Assembly: GCA_002314195.1 (NCBI GenBank)
Contig: DCCQ01000092.1
Location: 22,771-28,435 of the forward strand
Source: Bacteroidales bacterium UBA1077
Lineage (GTDB): Bacteria > Bacteroidota > Bacteroidia > Bacteroidales > UBA932
Length of the DNA stretch: 5,665 bases
Direction: 5' to 3'
Part shown: in pieces, positions 1 through 5,665 of the stretch
Numbering within the stretch: the stretch's first letter is position 1
Layout of the letters: every line of letters starts with the position of its first letter
The notes under the pieces: generated by a model
Database searches by the model: none
Told to the model about the DNA's origin: nothing
What the model saw: the letters and a program-made list of their open reading frames with translations, nothing else
Made by a program: the position numbers and the translations under genes

Positions 1-34
1 CAAATCAAAACAACTTCTAAAAATAAATCAGCAC

Positions 35-66
35 CTTGAAATTACGGTTGCTTTTGGCTATTTTTG
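35..66 (+). promoter_or_regulatory. Bacteroidota-type promoter for the dipeptidase-pyrF unit
   Basis: The sequence TATTTTTG at 59-66 matches the Bacteroides -7 consensus TAnnTTTG exactly. A CTTG at 35-38, close to the -33 TTTG box, lies 20 bp upstream, which is the usual spacing. The DNA further upstream (1-30) is A-rich and could act as an upstream element. Transcription would start a few bases after position 66, near 71-76. That supports translation from the ATG at 89 rather than 71. The consensus is established knowledge; use of this site is inferred. Confidence 0.55.
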
Positions 67-88
67 TGAAATGCAAAAACGCAAAGGA

Positions 89-1453
89 ATGAAGGAATAT
101 ATTCAAGAAAACAAGGATCGGTTCTTTGAGGAACTGTTCTCCCTGCTGCGGATTCCATCGATCAGCGCGAAGCAGGACCACAAGAAGGATATGGAACGTT
201 GCGCCGAGAGGCTGAAGGAGTTACTTCTGGAGGCCGGTGCCGATGAGGCTGGGGTCTATCCTAGCAAGGGCAATCCGGTGGTTTTCGGCAAGAAGATCGT
301 GAACCCGGAGTGGAAAACCGTGATGATCTATGGACACTACGATGTTCAGCCGCCGGAACCGCTAGAAAAATGGCACACGGATCCGTTTGAGCCTGTGATC
401 AAGCAGGATCCGACCGGGCAGGAGGCCATCTATGCCCGAGGCGCCAACGATGACAAAGGCCAACTCTTTATGCACATCAAAGCCTTTGAATATCTCCTTC
501 GCAACGGAAAGTTACGCCACAACGTGAAGTTCATCTTCGAGGGCGAGGAGGAGATTGGCAGCCCGTCCCTCCCGGCTTGGGTGAAGGAGCATAAGAAATG
601 GCTTGGAGCCGATGTGATACTTGTCTCTGACACGACAATGATTTCCGACAAGGTTCCGTCCATCAACTGTGGAATGAGAGGATTGGCCTATCTTGAGGTG
701 ACTCTGACAGGGCCTGACAAGGATCTGCACTCTGGTCATTACGGTGGAACGGTCGCCAATCCTATCCAGACGCTTTGCGATCTGATTTCCGGACTGATTG
801 ACAAGGACGGTCGTGTCACGATTCCTGGATTTTATGACGATGTCGTGGAACTTTCAAAGAAAGACCGTGCCCAACTGGCCAGGGCTCCGTTCAATCTTAA
901 GGAGTTTGAAGAGTCTGTGGGAGTCAAGGCTTTGCGTGGCGAGAAAGGCTACACCCCGCTTGAGCGGATCGGTATCAGACCTTGTCTGGATGTGTGCGGA
1001 ATCTGGGGCGGTTACATTGGAGAAGGCGCGAAGACCGTTCTTCCGTCCGTTGCGCACGCCAAAATCTCGATGCGTCTTGTTCCGAATCAGGAGAGCGCCA
1101 AGATCACGAGGATATTCAAAAAACATCTGGAGAAGATCGCTCCGAAATATTGCCGCATAGAAGTCAAGCCGTGCGAGGGTGGGGAAGGGTTCCTTATTCC
1201 TATCTCGTCACCGGCGTTCCAGGCCGCTTCGAAGGCTATGGAGGAGGTCTATGGCGTCAAGCCGGTTCCGAGTCGCGGTGGCGGAAGCATAGCGGTGCTG
1301 GCGGACATGCAGAAGATACTTGGTGTGGATCCGCTTCTGATGGGATTCGGCCTTGAAAGGGATACAATTCATTCTCCGAACGAGAGTTATCTGCTTCGGC
1401 AGTTCTTTGCGGGGATGGAATCCATTGCTAAGTTTTATGAATATTACGAATAA
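89..1453 (+). CDS. M20-family metallodipeptidase (carnosinase/PepV-like)
   Basis: This is a cytoplasmic zinc-dependent dipeptidase that probably cleaves short peptides for amino-acid recycling; its exact substrate cannot be read from the sequence. Numbered from the ATG at 89 it has 454 residues, normal for the family. All expected M20 residues are present. They are His83 and Asp85 (GHYDV), bridging Asp121 (NDDKG), catalytic Glu154 and metal-binding Glu155 (EGEEEIGS), Asp181 (VSDT) and His428 (TIHSPNE). The dimerisation (lid) domain spans roughly 195-330 and carries His214 (DLHSG) and Arg329 (MRLVPNQ), which in carnosinase-type enzymes reach into the partner's active site. The RGGGS substrate loop is at 396-400. 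No signal peptide is seen. An in-frame ATG at 71 would add six residues (MQKRKG), but it lies at about the predicted transcription start, and family members begin with MKEYI-like sequence, so 89 is preferred. pyrF follows after 5 bp, so the two are probably co-transcribed. Confidence 0.93.
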   Translation: MKEYIQENKDRFFEELFSLLRIPSISAKQDHKKDMERCAERLKELLLEAGADEAGVYPSKGNPVVFGKKIVNPEWKTVMIYGHYDVQPPEPLEKWHTDPFEPVIKQDPTGQEAIYARGANDDKGQLFMHIKAFEYLLRNGKLRHNVKFIFEGEEEIGSPSLPAWVKEHKKWLGADVILVSDTTMISDKVPSINCGMRGLAYLEVTLTGPDKDLHSGHYGGTVANPIQTLCDLISGLIDKDGRVTIPGFYDDVVELSKKDRAQLARAPFNLKEFEESVGVKALRGEKGYTPLERIGIRPCLDVCGIWGGYIGEGAKTVLPSVAHAKISMRLVPNQESAKITRIFKKHLEKIAPKYCRIEVKPCEGGEGFLIPISSPAFQAASKAMEEVYGVKPVPSRGGGSIAVLADMQKILGVDPLLMGFGLERDTIHSPNESYLLRQFFAGMESIAKFYEYYE

Positions 1454-1458
1454 CGAAC

Positions 1459-2262
1459 ATGACAACAACAGAATTATATTCCCAAATAAAGAAAAAAGGT
1501 TCGATGCTCTGTGTCGGCCTTGACACAGACTTTGCAAAGATTCCCGAGTGCGTGAAGGCAGGGAGGACGATTGGAGATGCCGTGCTGGAGTTCAACAAGC
1601 GCATCATTGATGCCACCGCACCTCATTGCATCGCTTTCAAACCGAATCTCGCCTTCTATGAATGCCTCGGAGTGGATGGCATGGCAATCCTCGACAAGAC
1701 AGTCGAGCATATTCGCTCAAACCATCCGGAGCAGTTCATCATCGCGGACGCCAAGAGGGGAGACATCGGCAACACTGCCAAGATGTACGCCAAGAGCCTC
1801 TTCGAGACCTTTGACTTCGATGCTGTCACGCTGTCGCCTTACATGGGCAGTGAGACTGTCACCCCTTTCCTTGAATATCCCGGCCGCTACGCCATTGTGG
1901 TGGCTCTGTCCTCCAACCCGTCTTCTGTCGATTTTCAGACTGCCGAGAAGGGAGGAAAGCCTCTCTATCAGGTTGTTATGGAAAAGATGATGGAAATCTC
2001 CACTTCGGATAACATGATGTTCGTGGTGGGAGCCACCAAAGCTGACAAACTGAAGGACATCAGACAGTTCTGCCCGGATAATTTCTTCCTTGTCCCTGGT
2101 GTCGGGGCACAGGGTGGAAGCGCCGAGGAAGTGATCGCCAACGGAGCCAACTCCAAAGGCGGTCTCCTGATCAACTCCTCCCGTGGAGTCCTCTACGCCT
2201 CTTCCGGCGAAGACTTCGCCCAGTCCGCCGCCGCTGTCGCCGCCCGCACGGCTACGCTGTAG
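1459..2262 (+). CDS. pyrF: Orotidine 5'-phosphate decarboxylase (type 2 PyrF)
   Basis: It decarboxylates orotidine 5'-monophosphate to UMP, the last step of de novo pyrimidine synthesis, in the cytoplasm. The 267 residues form a TIM-barrel enzyme of the longer (about 270 aa) subfamily common in Bacteroidota, actinobacteria and others. Visible active-site elements are Asp22 (VGLDTD), Lys61 (FKPN), and the catalytic Asp97-Lys99-Asp102 array in DAKRGDIGNT. The phosphate-binding loop VPGVGAQGG lies at 212-220, followed by INSSRGVLYAS at 238-248. All catalytic residues are intact, so the enzyme should be active. The start codon lies 5 bp after the dipeptidase stop with no Shine-Dalgarno sequence, only A/T-rich DNA, which is usual for Bacteroidota. 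No separate promoter is visible, so expression probably comes from the promoter before the dipeptidase. No other pyrimidine genes are adjacent. Confidence 0.96.
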   Translation: MTTTELYSQIKKKGSMLCVGLDTDFAKIPECVKAGRTIGDAVLEFNKRIIDATAPHCIAFKPNLAFYECLGVDGMAILDKTVEHIRSNHPEQFIIADAKRGDIGNTAKMYAKSLFETFDFDAVTLSPYMGSETVTPFLEYPGRYAIVVALSSNPSSVDFQTAEKGGKPLYQVVMEKMMEISTSDNMMFVVGATKADKLKDIRQFCPDNFFLVPGVGAQGGSAEEVIANGANSKGGLLINSSRGVLYASSGEDFAQSAAAVAARTATL

Positions 2263-2398
2263 TGGCAGAGAATGAATCGAGAAAGAACCTGACTACCCTT
2301 CTTACAGAAAGAAGTACCAAGATTACATTTCGTTAGTGCCCGATGGTGGAAGTTGTCCAAGTTTTGCATAAATTGCGCTCCGAAAAGTCAGGAATATT

Positions 2399-3304
2399 AT
2401 GGACGAGATTTACAGAATAGAGACCATCGAGCAGTACAACAACATGTACGGCTTCAAGACCATGCATCCGCTGGTGGCGTACGTGGAATTTGACGAGAGC
2501 AACAGCAAACTCATCCCGGGACGGCACACAAACGGATTCTATTCACTGTTTCTGAAAGAGACAAAGGGTTGTGTCATAAACTATGGTAAGACCAAGTACG
2601 ACTTTGACGGACAGACGATTGTGAGCATCGCTCCGGATCAGGTTGTCGGCTTCGAGTCCGTGGTTGGTGTTCCGAAAAAGGCAAAGGGCATCCTTTTCCA
2701 TCCGGACTTCCTGCACGGAACCTCCCTGGAGCGCAAGATGAAGGACTACACCTTTTTCTCCTACGCCTCAAACGAGGCCCTGCATCTCTCCGAGGACGAG
2801 CGCAAAATCATCACGGACTGCATGGCAATCGTCGGAAAGGAACTTCAGAATCCGATTGACAGGCACACCAAAAGCCTCGTGACAACGAACATCGAACTGA
2901 TTCTTGACTATTGCCTCCGCTTCTACGAGAGGCAGTTTGTCACAAGGCAGAATCTGAACCTCGGGGTCATCGCCCGATTCGAGAATCTTGTCGATGAATA
3001 TATCGCCTCAGGCAAGACAGAGACAGAGGGACTACCGACAGTCAAGTACTTTGCCGACAAGGTTTTCCTCTCTCCGAACTACTTCGGCGACATGGTCAAG
3101 GCCGAGACCGGCAAGACCGCTCAGGAATATATCGCCGTGCGTCTGTTCGGCTACGCCAAGCGTCAGCTCGCCTCGCCGGAACTCTCGGTTAAAGAAGTAG
3201 CGGCTTCACTCGGCTTTCTCTACCCTCAGCATTTCGTGAGGTTTTTCAAGAAGCACTCCGGGATGACTCCGAGCGAGTACCGCCGGCAGCAACGAATGGC
3301 TTGA
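2399..3304 (+). CDS. AraC-family transcriptional regulator
   Basis: This is a 301-residue DNA-binding regulator. Residues 1 to about 170 form a sensor region of the kind seen in Bacteroidales AraC regulators (start MDEIYRIETIEQYN), with a probable cupin-like fold around 40-110; the ligand is unknown. The C-terminal third is a typical AraC/XylS double helix-turn-helix. The first helix-turn-helix covers about 214-238 (ending in the DMVKAETG recognition region) and the second about 263-288 (SVKEVAASLGF, then FVRFFKKHSG). The signature GMTPSEYR follows at 288-295. The ATG at 2399 is preceded by AGGA (2390-2393) and fits the expected N-terminus. The flavodoxin gene begins 58 bp downstream on the same strand and is its most likely target. 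The 136-bp upstream gap holds a TTTTG-containing word (2359-2367) that could be a promoter or operator element, but no convincing full promoter. Family assignment is firm; target and effector are inference. Confidence 0.93.
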   Translation: MDEIYRIETIEQYNNMYGFKTMHPLVAYVEFDESNSKLIPGRHTNGFYSLFLKETKGCVINYGKTKYDFDGQTIVSIAPDQVVGFESVVGVPKKAKGILFHPDFLHGTSLERKMKDYTFFSYASNEALHLSEDERKIITDCMAIVGKELQNPIDRHTKSLVTTNIELILDYCLRFYERQFVTRQNLNLGVIARFENLVDEYIASGKTETEGLPTVKYFADKVFLSPNYFGDMVKAETGKTAQEYIAVRLFGYAKRQLASPELSVKEVAASLGFLYPQHFVRFFKKHSGMTPSEYRRQQRMA

Positions 3305-3362
3305 GCCGGTCACGGACGAGCAATATGATGCGTGTGGAAAATGACAAAACACCGGTAACGTT

Positions 3363-3926
3363 ATGAAAAGAATTGTTTTTATCATCGCGGTTGTGGCCTT
3401 GGGGCTAATCACCGTCACAGCCTGCGGACAAAAGAAGGAGAAAAAGAATATGACTGAAAACAAGACACTTGTGGCTTATTTCTCCGCCACCGGAACGACT
3501 GAGTCACTGGCGAAGAAGATTGCCGCCGCTACCTCCGGAGAACTCTACAAAATCACCCCGGAGTCTGAATATTCCGCCGAGGATCTGGATTGGACCGTCG
3601 AGACTTCGCGCTGCTGCCGTGAGAACGCCGATCCGTCCTCACGTCCGGCTTTCATCAAGACAAAGGAACATCTGGACGCATACGATGTGGTTTACCTTGG
3701 CTTCCCGAACTGGTGGAACGGCGCCCCGAGGATCATCAACACCTTCATCGAGGCTTACGGCCTGAAAGGCAAAACAGTCATTCTCTTCATGACATCCGGC
3801 GGCAGCGGAATCCAGAACTCCCTCAAGGTGTTCGGAAAGCAATATCCGGAAGTCAATTTCAAGACCGGAAAACTCCTGAACGGAGCCAGCCAGAAGACTG
3901 TTGACGAGTGGGTCAAGAGCCTGTAG
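3363..3926 (+). CDS. Flavodoxin-like protein with a lipoprotein signal peptide
   Basis: This is a 187-residue FMN-binding electron-transfer-type protein (Flavodoxin_4-like). Residues 1-20 are a lipoprotein signal peptide: MKR, a hydrophobic stretch IVFIIAVVALGLI, then the lipobox VTAC with Cys21 as the lipidation site. A short charged linker (GQKKEKK) precedes the flavodoxin fold, which starts at about residue 35 (LVAYFSATGTTES). SATGTTES (41-48) is the FMN phosphate loop; FPNWWNG (114-120) and TSGGSG (144-149) are the isoalloxazine-side loops. The mature protein should be membrane-anchored outside the cytoplasm; the linker lacks an obvious acidic surface-export motif. Cys84-Cys85 are the only other cysteines. 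An ATG at residue 30 (3450) has AAGGAG 9 bases upstream and could give a cytoplasmic form, but the export signal looks real. It lies behind the AraC-family gene and ahead of a terminator, probably in the same transcript or activated by that regulator. The redox partner is unknown. Confidence 0.88.
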   Translation: MKRIVFIIAVVALGLITVTACGQKKEKKNMTENKTLVAYFSATGTTESLAKKIAAATSGELYKITPESEYSAEDLDWTVETSRCCRENADPSSRPAFIKTKEHLDAYDVVYLGFPNWWNGAPRIINTFIEAYGLKGKTVILFMTSGGSGIQNSLKVFGKQYPEVNFKTGKLLNGASQKTVDEWVKSL

Positions 3927-3946
3927 CGTGTGCTGGTTCACCGATT

Positions 3947-3968
3947 GAAAGTTTTGCGAAAGTTTTGC
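3947..3968 (+). repeat. Perfect tandem 11-bp repeat (GAAAGTTTTGC x2)
   Basis: GAAAGTTTTGC at 3947-3957 is repeated exactly at 3958-3968, directly after the flavodoxin gene. The last two bases of the second copy are the first two of the terminator stem. The 11-bp period is about one helical turn. The core AAGTTTTGC also occurs at 2359-2367, ahead of the AraC-family gene. Each copy partly resembles a Bacteroides -7 box (TTTG). A regulatory role is possible but unproven. Confidence 0.75.
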
Positions 3969-3999
3969 GGGAACATGCTCGGTCATATTCCCGCTTTTT
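3967..3999 (+). terminator. Rho-independent terminator after the flavodoxin gene
   Basis: GCGGGAA (3967-3973) pairs with TTCCCGC (3988-3994) to give a 7-bp GC-rich stem. After a C-A mismatch, ATG (3975-3977) pairs with CAT (3984-3986), leaving a 6-base loop. Five T residues follow at 3995-3999. The arrangement terminates plus-strand transcription from the regulator-flavodoxin block. There is no T-run on the other side, so it should not work on the minus strand. Confidence 0.85.
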
Positions 4000-4002
4000 A
4001 GT

Positions 4003-4010
4003 TATCTTTC
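4003..4010 (+). promoter_or_regulatory. Possible -7 box for the acetyltransferase gene
   Basis: TATCTTTC matches seven of eight positions of the Bacteroides -7 consensus TAnnTTTG. It lies between the terminator and the acetyltransferase start, where a promoter is needed. No good -33 TTTG is seen about 20 bp upstream, where the terminator stem-loop sits. The implied leader would be very short, only a few bases, so this is tentative. Confidence 0.3.
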
Positions 4011-4023
4011 GGAAAAATTCAGA

Positions 4024-4515
4024 ATGGACGGAATAATAAGGCCTGTCGCTTTGGCTGATGCCGAGCGCATCGCATCCATTTACAACAATTACGTTTCAGC
4101 GACCACTATTTCCTTCGAGACCGAACCTGTTTCCGTCAAGGAGATGCGTGACCGCATCAATTCCATCTCCGCCTCCTTCCCTTTCTTTGTCTATGAATAT
4201 GGCGGTGTGGTCATCGGGTATTGCTACGCCCATCTCTGGAAAGAGCGGGAGGCATATTCAAAGACCCTTGAGACCACCGTCTATCTGGATCAGGCAGTTT
4301 GTCATCAAGGAATCGGCAAACTTTTGATGGTCAGACTGATTGAGGATTGCCGCCGCCAAGGCTACCATGCCCTAATCGCCTGCGTCACCGCCGACAACCT
4401 CCCCAGCCTCCAGTTCCATAAAAGCCTTGGCTTCCGCCAAGTCTCAAGATTCTCTGAGGTCGGCCGCAAATTCGACCGCTGGCTCGATGTCGTTGACCTC
4501 GAGCTCTTGTTTTAG
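4024..4515 (+). CDS. GNAT N-acetyltransferase (phosphinothricin/methionine acetyltransferase-like)
   Basis: This is a 163-residue acetyl-CoA-dependent N-acetyltransferase of the PAT/MnaT (YncA) type; known relatives acetylate methionine analogues, phosphinothricin or other small amines. The start IIRPVALADAERIASIYN and the stretch TTISFETEPVSVKEM (27-41) are characteristic of this subgroup. The acetyl-CoA binding motif A is at about 85-101 (VYLDQAVCHQGIGKLLM), and NLPSLQFHKSLGF (125-137) and VGRKFDRWLDVVDLEL (146-161) form the typical C-terminal part. The pyrophosphate loop reads C93-H-Q-G-I-G, where Arg or Gln normally occupies the first position. It is a full-length cytoplasmic enzyme with no Shine-Dalgarno sequence, standing alone behind a terminator and convergent with the MATE genes. 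The gap to the end of the MATE pseudogene is only 28 bp with no recognisable terminator. The actual substrate cannot be told; resistance should not be assumed. Confidence 0.9.
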   Translation: MDGIIRPVALADAERIASIYNNYVSATTISFETEPVSVKEMRDRINSISASFPFFVYEYGGVVIGYCYAHLWKEREAYSKTLETTVYLDQAVCHQGIGKLLMVRLIEDCRRQGYHALIACVTADNLPSLQFHKSLGFRQVSRFSEVGRKFDRWLDVVDLELLF

Positions 4516-4543
4516 AAGTTATGCCTGCTTCGTCTGTTGACTC

Positions 4544-5325
4544 TCAGGTTGTTAGTGATTTCTTGCAGACTTTGCGGGAAGTGACGAGCCAGGCGGTCAT
4601 GACCATGATCCCTGTGATGGTCCAAGAGACAGGGTACGCGAACATCAGTGCATGGAATCCTTGCCAGACCGGGCAGACTGTGTAGACCCAGACAATACGC
4701 AGGATGCAGGTTCCGAAAACAGTCAGAAGGGTCGGAAGCATCGAATGGCCCATGCCACGCAGGGCAGCTCCAGGAATCTCGTAGAGGCAGACCAAGCCTT
4801 GAAGCAACAGAACCGTCTTCATTCTGATGGAGCCAAACTCTTTCACGACATCAGAGTCGGTGAACAGTCCAAGAAAGAAGTCTGACCATCCGGTGAATAT
4901 CAAGTTGAGGGCTGCGCAGGATAATATTCCCATGTGCCCATCATGCGGTGGATCGGGCCTGCGACTGACACTCCCAGCACCATCAGAAGGATGCCGCTGA
5001 ACAAGGCAACCACGGCTGACGTGCTCACAGCGCTGCGTATCTTTTCTCTGTCATTCTGCCCGATGTGGTTGGAGATGATAGTGTTTGCTCCCATCGAGAT
5101 TCCTACGAACAGATTGATCAACAGATTGATTACAGGAGCGTTGCTTCCCTCTGCCGCCAATGCCTCACTGCTTGCGAACCTGCCTACCACTGCCACATCC
5201 ACCGAATTGAACAGCTGCTGCAGCACACTGCTGGCCGCCAACGGCAGCGCAAACAAAAGAATCTTCATAAGCAAAGGTCCATGAAGCATATCGATCTCAA
5301 TGTGTCCCGAATTCTTTGTGGACAT
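4544..5325 (-). pseudogene. MATE-family efflux transporter, internally deleted and frameshifted
   Basis: An intact MATE transporter (about 450 residues, 12 membrane helices, Na+ or H+ driven export of drugs or metabolites) is represented here only by its two ends. The first reading frame (ATG at 5325, stop at 4900-4902) matches the N-terminus for about 131 residues: the amphipathic start, helix 1 with LPLAASSVLQQLFNSVDVAVVGRF (part), and NAPVINLLINLFVG, ending in HRMMGT. It then runs into ten unrelated residues and stops. The C-terminal frame (open from before 4933, stop at 4544-4546) matches the last about 125 residues, including FFLGLFTDS, IPGAALRGMGHSMLPTLL and the final helices. About 190 residues in between are missing and the frame differs across the junction (about 4918-4936). 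Glu59 also replaces the hydrophobic residue usual before GSNAP. It starts 5 bp after the upstream MATE stop, so it was probably its operon partner. A functional transporter is very unlikely; a sequencing or assembly error is the alternative. Confidence 0.85.
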
Positions 5326-5330
5326 GGACT

Positions 5331-5665
5331 CTAATCCTCCTGTTTGCTGAATTTTTTAAGATCACTGCGGTAGCGGACGTAGAAGAATATTCCTGCGAGG
5401 GTCAGACCGATAGGGAAGCCGAGCCATATCCCGTGAATGCCAAGCCCGGCCTTGAAGCCAAGCAGATATGCGGACGGGATGGCTATGATGTAGTAGCTGA
5501 CGAAAGCCGCGTACATGATCGGCTTGACATCCTGGATTCCTCGAAGCACATTGGCGAAACAAAGTTGCAGACCATCGCCGAACTGGTAGGCGAAGAGCAG
5601 GAAGAACAGAGACACCGCCATTGCGGAAACCTCGGGGGAGTCTGTGAATATTCCGGCGGCTTGGT
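5331..5665 (-). CDS. MATE-family efflux transporter, C-terminal part (cut by window edge)
   Basis: The frame is open from the window edge to the TAG at 5331-5333, giving the last 110 residues of a MATE transporter; the N-terminal three quarters lie beyond 5665. Recognisable family features are the loop IFTDSPEV, then a membrane helix LFFLLFAYQFGDGLQL, the conserved region FANVLRGIQDVKP and the helix pair around YYIIAIPSAYLLGF and GIWLGFPIGLTLAGIFF. It ends in a charged cytoplasmic tail (RYRSDLKKFSKQED). It is NorM-like in character and appears intact as far as it is visible. An ATG at 5621 is internal, not a real start, because homology continues upstream of it. It is not a duplicate of the pseudogene at the sequence level: the corresponding C-terminal regions differ clearly. 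Substrate and coupling ion cannot be deduced. Confidence 0.88.
   Translation of the reverse strand, partial: QAAGIFTDSPEVSAMAVSLFFLLFAYQFGDGLQLCFANVLRGIQDVKPIMYAAFVSYYIIAIPSAYLLGFKAGLGIHGIWLGFPIGLTLAGIFFYVRYRSDLKKFSKQED
5336..5341 (-). promoter_or_regulatory. Shine-Dalgarno sequence (AGGAGG) for the MATE pseudogene
   Basis: On the minus strand AGGAGG lies inside the last codons of the upstream MATE gene, 10 bases before the ATG at 5325. It fixes the start of the broken gene and suggests translation within a shared transcript. It is the only full SD match among the starts in this window. Confidence 0.5.

Noticed and set aside
2298..2314. Hairpin CTTCTT-ACAGA-AAGAAG between pyrF and the AraC-family gene as a terminator
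   Set aside because: The 6-bp stem is A/T-rich and is not followed by a T-run, so it is too weak to call.
2359..2375. Full promoter before the AraC-family gene
   Set aside because: AAGTTTTG and TAAATTG resemble -7 boxes only partly, and no -33 TTTG lies at the correct distance.
4544..4933. C-terminal MATE fragment as an independent small membrane protein starting at the ATG at 4933
   Set aside because: The fragment matches the end of a standard MATE transporter, and the ATG is created at the deletion junction with no ribosome binding site of its own.
5108..5130. In-frame repeat AACAGATTGAT twice, 12 bp apart
   Set aside because: It encodes the repeated Ile-Asn-Leu of a conserved MATE membrane helix (VINLLINLFVG), so protein sequence explains it.
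4652..5334. Plus-strand open frames opposite the MATE genes, and antisense frames over the dipeptidase and flavodoxin
   Set aside because: Their translations are low-complexity or Arg/Ser-rich with no family resemblance, and they lie opposite or out of frame with well-supported genes.
1..5665. A new defence, mobile or biosynthetic system
   Set aside because: Every sizeable gene belongs to a known family, and there are no transposases, integrases, repeats of CRISPR type or unassigned gene clusters.

Overview
The window looks like an ordinary chromosomal segment of a Bacteroidales-type bacterium (Bacteroidota) of roughly 50% GC. Four things point there: a start-proximal promoter of the TTG-N20-TAnnTTTG type known from Bacteroides, starts that mostly lack Shine-Dalgarno sequences, the character of the encoded proteins (the AraC-family regulator, the lipoprotein flavodoxin and the MATE transporters all resemble Bacteroidales families), and short intergenic gaps. 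Genus cannot be fixed from this sequence alone.

Layout, left to right. A promoter (35-66) drives a two-gene unit: an M20-family dipeptidase (89-1453) and, 5 bp downstream, pyrF (1459-2262), the last enzyme of UMP synthesis. After a 136-bp gap come an AraC-family regulator (2399-3304) and, 58 bp later on the same strand, a flavodoxin-like protein with a lipoprotein signal peptide (3363-3926). A perfect tandem 11-bp repeat and a strong rho-independent terminator (3967-3999) close this block. A single GNAT acetyltransferase gene of the phosphinothricin/methionine acetyltransferase type follows (4024-4515).

The right end is on the minus strand and converges on the GNAT gene. It holds the C-terminal part of one MATE multidrug/Na+ efflux transporter (running off the window at 5665) and, immediately downstream, a second MATE gene (5325-4544). 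This second gene has lost its middle third and changes reading frame at the junction, so it is a pseudogene or an assembly artefact.

How the genes relate. The dipeptidase and pyrF are probably co-transcribed housekeeping genes without an obvious metabolic link. The regulator and flavodoxin form a plausible regulator-target pair for a redox or stress response. The two MATE genes look like a tandem pair in one transcript. I see no RNA genes, CRISPR array, insertion sequence, phage gene or unrecognised multi-gene system. The most unusual signals are the gutted MATE gene, the exported flavodoxin with an internal SD-preceded start and vicinal cysteines, and a 9-bp word (AAGTTTTGC) repeated in the two intergenic regions flanking the regulator-flavodoxin block.
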